64,000 nucleotides of DNA from an uncultured Acetatifactor sp. GTDB lineage: Bacteria > Bacillota > Clostridia > Lachnospirales > Lachnospiraceae. The stretch covers positions 1 through 64,000 of the forward strand of contig CAJUIA010000008.1 in NCBI GenBank assembly GCA_910586485.1, written 5' to 3'. Both the position numbers and the translations under genes were made by a program. Shown in pieces: positions 1 through 9,668 of the stretch (positions within the stretch are counted from its first letter, which is position 1; each line of letters starts with the position of its first letter). The notes beneath the pieces are model-generated. The model had not been told where the DNA came from and did no database searches. It saw nothing but the letters and a program-made list of their open reading frames with translations.

Positions 1-1
1 C

Positions 2-3000
2 TATCATACAGGTTTGCTCCAGTTTTGTATAGGTACGGACTATCTACCGTTTACGGTGAATGCGGATATACGCCGGCTGGAGAAAGCAATTAACATGTTA
101 AGCATGACAGCTACACTTGCAAAAGGCAATACCCAAAATGAAATTAACAATTACATGAAAGAATTGAGCGGAAAACTTGATATTTTGAAGCTAAAGGGAA
201 AGCTTGACGACAAAAATTTAAAGCGGGAGATTGACAAGAGTCTGCATCATATGACGTTCAAGGAAATTGACGCCTTAAATATTGACGGCAGTAAGACCAA
301 GATCAAAATCCGGAAAGTTATTGCTGACATGAAGGCCTATGCGGAGAAAACACCCCTGTCCGTAAATGTCAGCCTGAAAAAAGATAAGCTTAGTAAGGAT
401 TTGACAGCTTTTCTTAGTAAGAACAGCAGAGTGGGGGAATCCTCTGCTCTTCTGGCAGAGAGCGAGAGAATCCGGGAGCTTATTGATTCTGTAAATGATC
501 CGGGAACGTTAGGAAATGCAGCAGACGCGCTTGGGTTGTTTCAGTCAGAAGTGATCAATATGGGATATGCAGGTAAAAGTGCTTCCCGGAAAATCAAGGA
601 TCTGCTGGGACATATTACTAAAATCGGAAACTTCTTTGGCGTGGCTTCGTTAGCAGTAAACAATTTTAGAAAGTCATTATCCACATTGCGCTCAAATGAT
701 ACAATATTGACGGAAATCAGTAAGAATTCCCAAATGACTAAGCGGCAGCTTCAAGAGCTTGGCGAGGAAGCCTTTCAGACTGCAAGTAAGTATGGCCAAT
801 TATCAGGAAATTATCTGCTTGGTGTTCAGGAGATGGTGCGTTCTGGTTATGGGGCATTGTCAAAAGAATTAAGCGAGCTGTCATTGCTTGCACAATCAGC
901 GGGGAATATGACGGCAGACAGCGCAAATAGTTATCTGCTTGCCACTGATGCGGCATATAAATATGGCGGCAGCATAGAAAAATTAAGTGCTGTGCTTGAC
1001 GGGGCGAATTACATCAGTAATCAAAATCTGGCAAGCCTGACGGATATTGCTGATGCCACACGTATAGCGGCTTCATTTGCAGCAAATGCGGGGATTGCCA
1101 TTGATGAGCTGACGGCAGCGGAAGCAGCGATGATTGCGGCCACTAAAAGAAGCGGTTCTGAAATAGGCCAGGCCTTCCGTTCAATTATCTTAAATCTTCA
1201 ACAGGTATCCGGAGAATTTGATGATGAGATCATAGATGAAGAGCAGCTGAAAAGGGTGGAGGCAAGGTGCCATTCGCTGGGGGTTGAATTGGAATATGTA
1301 AAAGAGGGTGCCGTTAAGCTGCGTAAGCCGATGGAAGTGCTTAAAGATTTAGCAAACGTGTACGAATCCCTGCCCGATAACAGTGCGGAAAAGCAAGGCT
1401 TGTTATCGGACATTGGCGGTAAGGACCATGCTGACGCTTTGTCCGGTCTGCTTTCCCAATGGGATTTGTACGAAAAGATGCTCGGCGAGTTTTCGCAGGG
1501 AACGGGTTCGGCACTGGAGGAAGCAGAGAAAACCGCTTCTTCCTGGGAGGGGCGTTTAAATTCCCTGTCTAACAGCTTCGATTCATTTGTAAATACACTG
1601 ACGGATAAGAACGCAATATTGGGGGGCATTTCATTCTTTGACCGCTTGATTCAAGGAGCCCAGGCCCTGACAAACTCGGTAGGCGAGATCCCTGTCATTC
1701 TGACTGCTTTAAACTCTGTGCTGGCAGCGACGAATAAGGATTATGGCATAACTCAGATTTGGAACAAAGATAAAGGAAAGATTGATCTGCAGGGCAATAT
1801 TTTTGGGATAGATATAACAAATATCAAAAACATGAAAAAGCACTTTGCAGAAGCAGAAGAAGCGATTAATAAATGGAATGTAAAATTAAAGACTGGTAAG
1901 GCAGATATTAATGATTTTGACAAAGCAATCGTAAAAAACAATGCCCAATTTAAAGAATATCTTTCTACCTGTTCCAAAGATGCACCGGCCTCCATTGACG
2001 GATATAAGTCCCACCTGAAAGCGGCAGGTAAGGCTGTTGACGGGTTTCGCCTGAAGACAGTACTGTTAAATGCTGCCGTAAGCTTTGGGATTGGTTCTGC
2101 AATGCAGCTGGTAGGTACAATTGGGACAGCAGTAGTAAAAGAAATAGATAAACATGCAAACGCCTCTAAGCATGCAGCTGAAAGTGCACAGGCTTTAGCA
2201 TCGGAAATGAATTCTTCTATAAACTCTATGTCAGGTAATGCTTCTACACTGTCCGACCTGAACAAAGAATATCAAATCCTCTCTAAAGGGGTAAATCAGC
2301 TTGGGGAAAATATCGGATTATCCACGGATGACTACACCAGATATAAACAAATAATCGGTCAGGTTTCTGAAATCATGCCGAATCTTACCATGTATTTCAA
2401 TGCACAGGGTGAGAAAATTGCGTTTGCTAAGGGTAAACTTTCAGAGCTGAATAATGAATATGAAGATTATATCAAGAAACAAGCCAATGATTACATAACA
2501 AATGGAGACAGTGAAGGACATAAAATCCAGGATATACTTGATGATTATAATAGCAATGAAGCATTATCAGATTTTGAAAAATCTTGGAATGATTTTAAAA
2601 TTCGTTCAGGCTTTGGCAGTATTAAGGACTTTACAACAAAAGAAATAACAGCTGAATTAGAAAGTCTAAAAAATTTAAAATCCATTGATGAAATTAGGGA
2701 TGTGCTAAACCACACCAAATTTATTTATGCCTCTTCCGGCCAAGTCAATCATAATACTGCGCTAAGATATTTTATACTGGAGCAGTTGGATTTAGTCTCT
2801 AAAAGCAGAGAACAGGTTGATTCAATGACAGAAGCCGATTACAACGCGATCATGCAAAGTATAACGTCTTATATTCAAACCTATGAAGCAAAAATTGCGT
2901 CTGATATGAATCAGGTGCGTACAGCCCTGCTTCAGGAAACTTTTAGTAAAGACAAATACTGGGAGATTGAAAATGAAGATGTAAGGAATGATATTACCAC

Positions 3001-5761
3001 TTTTCTATCGTCCATTAGTAGTGATACTTGGGACGCCCTGAACATTAAGACAGATAATGACTTAAGTGTTTTTGTAAATAAAATAATTGAATCAATGGAT
3101 GAAAATAAAGACGGGTTTGCTGATGCCTGGAATGGCTTATTTGATGTAGAGTTAAAGGACTTACCGGTAAATGAATATGTTCAACAGGTTGATGGCTTTT
3201 TAAAAACAATCTGTAATGTGCTTGATCTGGGTGAAGTTAGCGGGGTTCCCATGCTAAGGGTTTCGCTTGGACTTGATGATGATTATGAATATCTCCCTAG
3301 AAAATTTCAGAACGCCGTCAGTGCGCTTATAAAAGATCCAAAAACATTAGGAAGCGATGAATATCTTGAGTTAATTGATATAATCAACAAACTTACATAT
3401 GCCGAAGCCGAATTAAGTCTGGAAGCTATTACTGGTGCGGAAAGCGTAACGGATGCGATTACTAAAGTTAAGAGCGCATTGGCACCTGAAACGATGGGAT
3501 ATTCTTCTTTTGAGGACGCTTGGTCAGCCTCCTTCACCTCCGAAAGCGAATCCATTAAAAAGCTAGGGGAAACCCTGCTTGATCTTGCTGCAAAAGGCCG
3601 CCTCACAACTGAAGTATTCAACGAAGCAGATTCTACCAATTACTTCAAAAACTTAGATATTTCTGCAGAGGAAGCTGTATCTAAAATCAACAAATTAGTA
3701 GACGAATCCCAGCAGCTCTCTTCTATGTCCAGCAATATTTCCAAAATATCAGAAGCTCTTGGCGCTAAGCGTGACGATGGATTTGTAAGCGCAGACACAC
3801 TATCCGGATTTGATGCAGAAATACGGGGCCTTGATTCCTGGGATCATTTTCAGGAGGTTTTGGGCAATGTGAATTCCTCTTACAATGACTGCTGGGAAGC
3901 CGCAAATGCCCTTGCCAGTGAATGGGCAGACAACAGTGATTTCCTTGCACAATTAACGGAGCAAAATAAGGAGTACTATGCTACCCAGCTAAAGGCTATG
4001 GGAGTCGAGAATTATCAGGAAATCATTGAGCATACTGAGAATCTTAACATTGCCAAAGAAGCATTAAAATTGGCAAGCTTTGATCTTGCTGCTGCTACTG
4101 CTCAGGAAGTAAAAGCATTAATTAGTGAAGGTACTTACTCTACATTGGCAAAAGAGCAGATTTGGAATCTAATACTTGCAAAGCAGACAGCAGAGGTAAC
4201 TAATTTAAATACAGCCAATGACTGTCAGAGATTACAAGACCTTGCAAAAAATGCCGGTGTCACAGGAAAATCAATTGAACTTCTGACAGAGCTAATGAGT
4301 ATCTATAATAATCTGGAACATGGCGTTTATGGCACAAATAAAGATGTATTAGATGAAGTAAAAGCAAGAGCCGAAGCCATAAAGCAGAATATTATGAATC
4401 TGCTGGAAGATAATGCAAGTAAAAACGTTGAATTAAAACCGAACCTTAAACTCAGTTCATCAGCAAAATCTGCTGCAAAGGCTGCCGGTAAAGAGACCGG
4501 TAAATCCTATTTAGACGGCGTCAAAGAAGAATTATCTAAAATGGGCAGTATTATTTCTTATGTCGGAAAAATATTAGGGAATAAAATTACTTCCTACAGC
4601 GAACAAAAGGATGCCGCTGTAAAGGCGCTGGAGGCAGAGAAGAATGCCGCCAAAGAAGTGCTGGAGGCTCAAAAGGATGCCGCCGAAGCAGCCTTAAAGG
4701 CCCAAAAGGATGCTGTCGCTGCCGAAAAGGATTCCGTTCAGGTCCAAATTGATGCAAAGCAGGAAGAAATTGATAAGATCAACGAAGCAGCCAAGGCCAG
4801 GAAAAATGAACTGGACCTGCAGAAGGCGCAGTATGATTTGGCGCGTATGCAGAATCAGAGAACTTCACTTATATACAGTGAAGACAAGGGTATGCACTAT
4901 GTAACGGATACCAAAGGGATCAGAGACGCAAAAGAAAATGTTGCGGATGTAAAAGAAAGCATAAGAGTTTCCGGGATCGAGAAAGAAATCGGCGTCCTTG
5001 AGAAAAGGCTCGACGCAATCAATCAGCAGGCAGAAGCGCTCGATCAGCAGGCAGAGGCATCCGACAATTATTATGATACGCTCATGGAAGCGTCGGATTC
5101 TTATTATGATCGGCTTATAAAGGATACGGAATCTTATTGGGCCGGATTAATCAGTGGTTTTGAAAAATATCAGACACGCTGGGAAGAGCTTGCCGATATG
5201 GAAGAAAACGCGAAGATGAACGCTGCTCTCAAAGAGTTTAGTATTACAAGCGATGAAATCCTTAATTTGTCGGAGGAAAAGTTTGAAAGCTTTAAGCAAA
5301 GGTATCTGGCAATCTTAGCAAGCGCCGACAGGAGTGAACCGGAGACTGCCGCTTACCGGGAAAGGCAGCCGCAAAAGATGATGAACGATAAAAGCAATGC
5401 CGGTACGGACGATGCGATAATAGTCACGAAAGACGGCCAGATCTTGTATCCCCTTCAGCCCGGAGATGCGATGTATGACATGGTGCAAAAATGGAACGCG
5501 TATTTTAGCCGGGTGGAAGACAAGCTTGCCCCCGCCTCCATGTATGAACAAAACAGGCAGTTCCACGATGCAATAAGACAAATCAGCAATGTCAGCAATA
5601 TTGTTCAGAATCAGAATAATCAGCCTGTGATCAACGGCGGATTAAATGTTACCTGTCCCGGAATTACCAGCCAGGAGGTTGCCAGGCAGGTTGGCGTTGA
5701 ACTGAATAATATGTTTCGCGGTTTGCATCTTGAAGCATACCAACGAAGCATGACCAGATAA
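2..5761 (+). CDS. Phage tail tape measure protein, TP901 family (5' partial)
   Basis: The reading frame is open at the left edge, so the N-terminus probably lies outside the window; about 1,915 residues are visible. Residues ~230-400 match the TP901-type tape-measure core: an Ala/Ser-rich helical block with motifs such as LLAQSAGNMT, ADATRIAASF and SGSEIGQAFRS. One hydrophobic stretch lies near residues 685-710. Residues ~1,510-1,720 are a long charged coiled coil with Ala/Lys heptads (EAQKDAAEAALKAQKDA). Tape measures set tail length and are threaded through the tail tube of siphophages. The gene is AT-richer than its neighbours. The usual downstream tail genes (Dit, Tal, baseplate) are missing: the next gene is an unrelated host-like gene on the other strand. 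It is probably the right end of a prophage or a remnant. Family call is firm; whether it is functional is unknown. Confidence 0.88.
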   Translation, partial: YHTGLLQFCIGTDYLPFTVNADIRRLEKAINMLSMTATLAKGNTQNEINNYMKELSGKLDILKLKGKLDDKNLKREIDKSLHHMTFKEIDALNIDGSKTKIKIRKVIADMKAYAEKTPLSVNVSLKKDKLSKDLTAFLSKNSRVGESSALLAESERIRELIDSVNDPGTLGNAADALGLFQSEVINMGYAGKSASRKIKDLLGHITKIGNFFGVASLAVNNFRKSLSTLRSNDTILTEISKNSQMTKRQLQELGEEAFQTASKYGQLSGNYLLGVQEMVRSGYGALSKELSELSLLAQSAGNMTADSANSYLLATDAAYKYGGSIEKLSAVLDGANYISNQNLASLTDIADATRIAASFAANAGIAIDELTAAEAAMIAATKRSGSEIGQAFRSIILNLQQVSGEFDDEIIDEEQLKRVEARCHSLGVELEYVKEGAVKLRKPMEVLKDLANVYESLPDNSAEKQGLLSDIGGKDHADALSGLLSQWDLYEKMLGEFSQGTGSALEEAEKTASSWEGRLNSLSNSFDSFVNTLTDKNAILGGISFFDRLIQGAQALTNSVGEIPVILTALNSVLAATNKDYGITQIWNKDKGKIDLQGNIFGIDITNIKNMKKHFAEAEEAINKWNVKLKTGKADINDFDKAIVKNNAQFKEYLSTCSKDAPASIDGYKSHLKAAGKAVDGFRLKTVLLNAAVSFGIGSAMQLVGTIGTAVVKEIDKHANASKHAAESAQALASEMNSSINSMSGNASTLSDLNKEYQILSKGVNQLGENIGLSTDDYTRYKQIIGQVSEIMPNLTMYFNAQGEKIAFAKGKLSELNNEYEDYIKKQANDYITNGDSEGHKIQDILDDYNSNEALSDFEKSWNDFKIRSGFGSIKDFTTKEITAELESLKNLKSIDEIRDVLNHTKFIYASSGQVNHNTALRYFILEQLDLVSKSREQVDSMTEADYNAIMQSITSYIQTYEAKIASDMNQVRTALLQETFSKDKYWEIENEDVRNDITTFLSSISSDTWDALNIKTDNDLSVFVNKIIESMDENKDGFADAWNGLFDVELKDLPVNEYVQQVDGFLKTICNVLDLGEVSGVPMLRVSLGLDDDYEYLPRKFQNAVSALIKDPKTLGSDEYLELIDIINKLTYAEAELSLEAITGAESVTDAITKVKSALAPETMGYSSFEDAWSASFTSESESIKKLGETLLDLAAKGRLTTEVFNEADSTNYFKNLDISAEEAVSKINKLVDESQQLSSMSSNISKISEALGAKRDDGFVSADTLSGFDAEIRGLDSWDHFQEVLGNVNSSYNDCWEAANALASEWADNSDFLAQLTEQNKEYYATQLKAMGVENYQEIIEHTENLNIAKEALKLASFDLAAATAQEVKALISEGTYSTLAKEQIWNLILAKQTAEVTNLNTANDCQRLQDLAKNAGVTGKSIELLTELMSIYNNLEHGVYGTNKDVLDEVKARAEAIKQNIMNLLEDNASKNVELKPNLKLSSSAKSAAKAAGKETGKSYLDGVKEELSKMGSIISYVGKILGNKITSYSEQKDAAVKALEAEKNAAKEVLEAQKDAAEAALKAQKDAVAAEKDSVQVQIDAKQEEIDKINEAAKARKNELDLQKAQYDLARMQNQRTSLIYSEDKGMHYVTDTKGIRDAKENVADVKESIRVSGIEKEIGVLEKRLDAINQQAEALDQQAEASDNYYDTLMEASDSYYDRLIKDTESYWAGLISGFEKYQTRWEELADMEENAKMNAALKEFSITSDEILNLSEEKFESFKQRYLAILASADRSEPETAAYRERQPQKMMNDKSNAGTDDAIIVTKDGQILYPLQPGDAMYDMVQKWNAYFSRVEDKLAPASMYEQNRQFHDAIRQISNVSNIVQNQNNQPVINGGLNVTCPGITSQEVARQVGVELNNMFRGLHLEAYQRSMTR

Positions 5762-5774
5762 TTTCAGGCAGAAA

Positions 5775-5818
5775 AAAAGCATGGCCGCACTCAAAAATAT
5801 GGGTGCGGTCAAATGCTT
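5775..5818. terminator. Rho-independent terminator between convergent genes
   Basis: An imperfect hairpin (left arm GCATGGCCGCACTC, right arm GGGTGCGGTCAAATGC) is flanked by a seven-A run on its left side. Read on the minus strand it is stem-loop plus T-run, so it best terminates the minus-strand gene at 5863-6153. It may also stop transcription from the tape-measure gene. Confidence 0.75.
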
Positions 5819-5862
5819 GGATGTTCCCGTCCTGTATGGGTATGACGGAAAAGAGAACCTGC

Positions 5863-6153
5863 TTAAAAATACTGATTTTGTGACTTCCTCATCAGGAATC
5901 TGACAGGATACCCCTTTTCATCACAGATCGAGCGGACCACATCCTCGGCGGCGTCCACCATATTTTCATTGACGCAGATAATACATAAATTTTTTCTGCG
6001 GCGAAAGATGGAAGGCTTTACCCAACGAATAAAATACGAGATACGTTCTTTTAAGAGCTGGCGCTCAATGAGCTGTTTGCATTCAAGATCGGAAATTTCA
6101 CAAAGCTCAATTTCATTGTTCACCTTTAAGGCAGTATACAATGGCTGTTCCAT
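5863..6153 (-). CDS. Hypothetical protein, 96 aa
   Basis: I do not recognise a named family. The protein is small and charged, without signal peptide or membrane segment. The middle is basic (IRWVKPSIFRRRKNLCII) and is followed by a hydrophobic strand and a helix (CVNENMVDAAEDVVRSI), a pattern compatible with a small alpha/beta fold. An AGGTGA Shine-Dalgarno sits just ahead of the ATG, and a minus-strand TATAAT at 6222-6217 with a weak -35 lies upstream. A strong terminator follows. The regulatory signals support a real single-gene unit. Confidence 0.6.
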   Translation of the reverse strand: MEQPLYTALKVNNEIELCEISDLECKQLIERQLLKERISYFIRWVKPSIFRRRKNLCIICVNENMVDAAEDVVRSICDEKGYPVRFLMRKSQNQYF

Positions 6154-6216
6154 GATGTCACCTCATTTAATACTTTTGTGTGGTATGGCCGGCCACTCAG
6201 CCGTTTCCTGTTTTAA

Positions 6217-6246
6217 ATTATACCACAATTCCACGGGAATGTGCAA
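6217..6246 (-). promoter_or_regulatory. Promoter of the 96-aa gene
   Basis: Minus-strand -10 TATAAT at 6222-6217 with TTGCAC about 18 bp upstream (6246-6241). It is divergent from the plus-strand promoter at 6263-6291. Confidence 0.5.
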
Positions 6247-6262
6247 TGGCTTACACAGTTAC

Positions 6263-6291
6263 TTTACGGGTAAAATTTTGTATGGTATAAT
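6263..6291 (+). promoter_or_regulatory. Sigma-A-type promoter for the 93-aa gene
   Basis: TTTACG (6263-6268), a 17-bp spacer, and a consensus TATAAT (6286-6291). The leader to the ATG at 6372 contains a small hairpin (AAGTGACG/CGTCACTT). Confidence 0.7.
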
Positions 6292-6371
6292 AACCGCAAA
6301 AGAAAAACAAAAGCGCAAAGTGACGTCCCGTCACTTGGAAGCGGCATTTGTTTTCTGGAAGGAGTGAGATT

Positions 6372-6653
6372 ATGGATTTTTTTGACAAGCTGGGGGAAGC
6401 CATCACGGAGAAGAGCGGTAAGATTGCAGACAAGGCGAAGGAGACTGCGGAAATTATCGGCTTGAAGAATCAGATTGCTACTTGTGAGGAAGTTATTAAG
6501 AAAAATTATGCGGAGATAGGAAAGCTCTACTATGAGAAGTATCGTGAAGAGCCGGAGGAGCTTTTCGGAAAGCAGTGCCGTGCCATTGAAAATGCGCAGA
6601 ACGGCGTTGCCGAGCTGCGCAAAAAGATTGATGAGATAAGAGGGGTAGTGTGA
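6372..6653 (+). CDS. Small coiled-coil protein, 93 aa
   Basis: The ATG at 6372 is preferred because GGAAGGAG lies just upstream; the frame is open further 5' without a ribosome site. The protein is almost entirely helical and charged, with amphipathic heptads (GLKNQIATCEEVIKKNYAEI, then AIENAQNGVAELRKKIDEI). It resembles the helical part of small zinc-ribbon or coiled-coil proteins common in Clostridia, but no zinc ribbon is present. It has its own promoter and terminator, so it is monocistronic. Function is unknown; a cytoplasmic oligomer is inferred from composition. Confidence 0.7.
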   Translation: MDFFDKLGEAITEKSGKIADKAKETAEIIGLKNQIATCEEVIKKNYAEIGKLYYEKYREEPEELFGKQCRAIENAQNGVAELRKKIDEIRGVV

Positions 6654-6680
6654 GAAGAACTTCTAATGCTTCACACCGAA

Positions 6681-6730
6681 GAAAGCCTGAGCAATGTACT
6701 GCTACAGCACATTGTTCGGGCTTTCTTTAT
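6681..6730 (+). terminator. Rho-independent terminator
   Basis: A near-perfect 17-bp stem (6681-6697 with 6709-6725; only G-U or single mismatches) followed by TTTAT. It ends the 93-aa gene and separates it from the convergent penicillin-binding protein gene. Confidence 0.8.
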
Positions 6731-6767
6731 TGGAGCTTTCTTCACTTGTTGGACGATACCGTTTCAA

Positions 6768-9497
6768 TTACTGCGCGGCGCCCTCCGGAGGTGTGCCTTC
6801 TGGAGGCGTGTTTTGCGCGGCGGCAGCGGCCGCCGCAGCTGCGTTCCGCTGATCCAGTTCTATCTGTTGATTGGTCTGAATTTCCGGCCAGTTTGGATCG
6901 GCATAAAAGATCTCGTCATGCTGGCAATGCTCGGCGGTGGGAGGCGTAGAGATGCTCTGGGTGCCGTCGGGGTTGGTGGTAATCATGGTGGAACCGCTCA
7001 GCAGGACAGGGTCTTCGATCAAAGGCCGCTCCAGTCTGCCGTATACGGGGAAGGGGCAGGTAGGAGCTGCCGGCAGCCCGTCATAGGCGCAGATATTGCC
7101 TTCATAGTGAATCGTGCAGCTTTCCGTGGGAACGGTGCCCTCCGCAAAAAGCTCGTATTTCATATGCTCGTCACAAAGTCCCGGTATGGGCAGCAGTCCG
7201 GACCTGCCGCATACCTGCGCCCGCACAAGTCCCTCAGGGACAAAAAACTGCTGGTCAGGCAGATCCTCGTGGATTCTGGACATAACTGCCTTCCAAAGGT
7301 ATTTGGAGGTATTGGTGTTACTTAAGTCTACATTATTGTCGTAGCCAACCCAGACAGTACAGGTGTAGTAAGGCGTAAATCCTGAAAACCATATGTCGGT
7401 GGGGCCCGTAGTGGTGCCTGTCTTGCCGGCAGTGGCCATGGTATTGCTGAATTTGGCCCTTGTACCGGTACCGGAGGTAAGCACGTCCATCATGGCGCTG
7501 GTCAGCAGGTATGCGGTGGTTTCCTTCAAAACCTGCCTGCTCTTGGGCACGGTATTGTCCAGGATCACATTGCCTTCGGAATCCACTACCTTTGAATAGA
7601 GCTTGGGCTCTATATAATTCCCAAGATTGGCGATGGAAGCGTAGGCAGCGTTTAATTCATAAGGGCTGACACCGTTGGTAAGTCCGCCTAAAGCAATAGG
7701 CTGTCGGACATCCGTAAAGGTCTGACCGTTCTTCACCGTGCCGTTTGTCAGGGTAGTAAATCCAAAGTTCAACAAATAATCATAGCTTAACTGCGGCGTA
7801 ATAATCGTGGTAGTCTTTACGGCCAGAATGTTTATGGAATCTTTTATTCCGGAGCGTATGGACTGGATACCCTTATAAGGCGTTTTGGTATTGGAATAGG
7901 AATTGCGTATAGGGGTCCCGTCATCATAGTTAAAGGGGGCATCGTTAAATACGGTGGCCAGAGTCATCCCGGCACTGTCTAAGGCGGGAGCGTAAGTGGC
8001 CAGAATCTTAAAGCAGGAACCGGGCTGCCGCACTGCGTGTACGGCACGGTTTAAAGTTCTCCGCCCTTCCTTGGTGCCCCGGCCGCCTACCATGGCCACC
8101 ACATAACCGGTGTTCTGGTCGGAGACGACCACAGCGGCCTGAGGCTGGGCGGTCAGGGAAATAGTTTCCTGATAATTATCCTCGTCGTCCGCGATTCCCA
8201 GTTCGGTTAAAACGGCGGTGCGATAGGTTTCAATGGCTTCATATGCGTCCTCATGGGAAGAGAAGATCAGGTTAAATTTTGACTGCCCGTTCTTCTTAAA
8301 CCAGGTCATCATGTTTTCCTTGCTGTAGTTCTTATTGCCGTCCGCAGTGCGCACCGTCAGGGCATAGTTTAAATACCAGTCCACCTTTTCCGGGAAATTT
8401 TCAGCGTTCTCCACTTCCTCGTCAACAATGGACTGAATCGTGGGATCCAGGGTGGAATAAATGCGTAAGCCTCCTGCAGTCAGCAGCTTTTCCGCGTTTG
8501 CCTCGGTGTATCCGGCCAAGTTTACCAGATCGTCCCGCACCTGCTCATATAAGGCATCGGAAAAATAGGAGCCGGACCTGGTGTTGGCGTTTTCCTTGTA
8601 ATCAATATCGTAGTTGCCGATTCGTTCATAGACCGCCTCCGTGTCGGCGATGGCCTCGTCATACTGCTCCTGAGTGATGAAATTCAGCTCCAGCATCTTG
8701 TTCAGGCATCTTTCCCGGCGTTTGGCATTGTTATCGGGATAGCGGATCGGGTTGTAGCCGGACGGATTCTGGGTAATGCAGGCGATGACCGCCGCCTCGG
8801 AGACGGTCAGCTCGCTGGCGGATTTGCCGAAATAACGCTTGGAAGCGGCTTCCACGCCAAGGGTGTTCTGCCCCAGGTTGATAGCGTTCATATATTCCAG
8901 CAGAATAGCATCCTTATCATAATACTTGGAGATCTCCAGCGCAAGGTACTGCTCCTGCAGCTTACGCTTGATCTTCTTGATCATGTTTTTACCCTCGGAG
9001 GTCCAGCTGGTAAAGACGGTGTTTTTCAATAATTGCTGGGTGATGGTGCTGGCGCCCTGTGTCTCGTCGCCACGGGTCTTTAAAAACTGGTAGCCGGCAC
9101 GAAGCATACTTTTAAAGTCGATGCCGTTGTGCTGGTAAAAACGCTCGTCCTCGATGGCTACGAAGGCCTTGCCCAGGTAATCGGGCAGCTCGTCCATGGA
9201 TTCGATGCGGAAACGATTGGAGTTGGAGCTGATATACTGGTCAATTTCATTTCCTGCGCAATCGTAGACCACGGTTGCTTCGCCGGAAGCCACCACGGAG
9301 CTTAACTGAATGATGGGAGTGGAGTCAAGAATAGCGTTAAAGGCTCCGATTCCTGCGGCAACGCCGCAGACGCCCACACCGATCAGGGCGATCAGTGTCA
9401 GCTTGAGGACTCCCAGCACGATTTTTCTTTCTATTTTGCCTGCTTTTGAATTCAGTGCCCTCTGTTGTGCGCGGACACCTTTTTTTCCATAATTCAT
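6768..9497 (-). CDS. Class A penicillin-binding protein (transglycosylase/transpeptidase)
   Basis: A 909-residue bifunctional peptidoglycan synthase. A cytoplasmic basic N-terminus is followed by one membrane anchor (~27-52). The GT51 glycosyltransferase domain shows the catalytic EDERFYQHNGID motif (~116-127) and STITQQLLKN. The transpeptidase domain carries the SxxK nucleophile (PGSCFKI), an SxN motif (DSINIL) and KTGTT. It polymerises lipid II and cross-links stem peptides on the outer face of the membrane. The C-terminal tail is unusual: a Cys-containing segment (six or more cysteines, which could form disulfides outside the cell) and a low-complexity end with nine consecutive alanines and PPEG repeats. 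It is transcribed alone from a promoter divergent from the YigZ gene. The family is certain; the paralogue name is not. Confidence 0.95.
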   Translation of the reverse strand: MNYGKKGVRAQQRALNSKAGKIERKIVLGVLKLTLIALIGVGVCGVAAGIGAFNAILDSTPIIQLSSVVASGEATVVYDCAGNEIDQYISSNSNRFRIESMDELPDYLGKAFVAIEDERFYQHNGIDFKSMLRAGYQFLKTRGDETQGASTITQQLLKNTVFTSWTSEGKNMIKKIKRKLQEQYLALEISKYYDKDAILLEYMNAINLGQNTLGVEAASKRYFGKSASELTVSEAAVIACITQNPSGYNPIRYPDNNAKRRERCLNKMLELNFITQEQYDEAIADTEAVYERIGNYDIDYKENANTRSGSYFSDALYEQVRDDLVNLAGYTEANAEKLLTAGGLRIYSTLDPTIQSIVDEEVENAENFPEKVDWYLNYALTVRTADGNKNYSKENMMTWFKKNGQSKFNLIFSSHEDAYEAIETYRTAVLTELGIADDEDNYQETISLTAQPQAAVVVSDQNTGYVVAMVGGRGTKEGRRTLNRAVHAVRQPGSCFKILATYAPALDSAGMTLATVFNDAPFNYDDGTPIRNSYSNTKTPYKGIQSIRSGIKDSINILAVKTTTIITPQLSYDYLLNFGFTTLTNGTVKNGQTFTDVRQPIALGGLTNGVSPYELNAAYASIANLGNYIEPKLYSKVVDSEGNVILDNTVPKSRQVLKETTAYLLTSAMMDVLTSGTGTRAKFSNTMATAGKTGTTTGPTDIWFSGFTPYYTCTVWVGYDNNVDLSNTNTSKYLWKAVMSRIHEDLPDQQFFVPEGLVRAQVCGRSGLLPIPGLCDEHMKYELFAEGTVPTESCTIHYEGNICAYDGLPAAPTCPFPVYGRLERPLIEDPVLLSGSTMITTNPDGTQSISTPPTAEHCQHDEIFYADPNWPEIQTNQQIELDQRNAAAAAAAAAQNTPPEGTPPEGAAQ

Positions 9498-9537
9498 TCT
9501 GTCACGCCTTTCTGGGTTTTAAAACATTACCCACCAT

Positions 9538-9566
9538 ATTATAACAAATTCAGATATGTAAATAAA
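9538..9566 (-). promoter_or_regulatory. Promoter of the penicillin-binding protein gene
   Basis: Minus-strand -10 TATAAT (9543-9538) with TTTATT 17 bp upstream (9566-9561). It lies back to back with the YigZ promoter in an AT-rich intergenic region. Confidence 0.6.
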
Positions 9567-9601
9567 GGTTTTCTTCTCAACTTAATAATCTTAATAATTG
9601 T

Positions 9602-9630
9602 TTCACATTTTTGCAAAATTATGCTAATCT
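9602..9630 (+). promoter_or_regulatory. Promoter of the YigZ-family gene
   Basis: TTCACA (9602-9607), a 17-bp spacer and TAATCT (9625-9630), about 40 bp before the ATG at 9669. Confidence 0.55.
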
Positions 9631-9668
9631 GTTTTTAGAGTTTACGGGCAGGAAGGGTAACATGCGTT

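Noticed and set aside
2..5761. Phage tape measure as the missing tape measure of the injection system
   Set aside because: It is siphophage-type, over 22 kb away, in a different transcription unit, with unrelated genes between.
6666..7325. 219-codon open frame on the plus strand
   Set aside because: Begins inside a terminator hairpin and runs antisense to the penicillin-binding protein gene.
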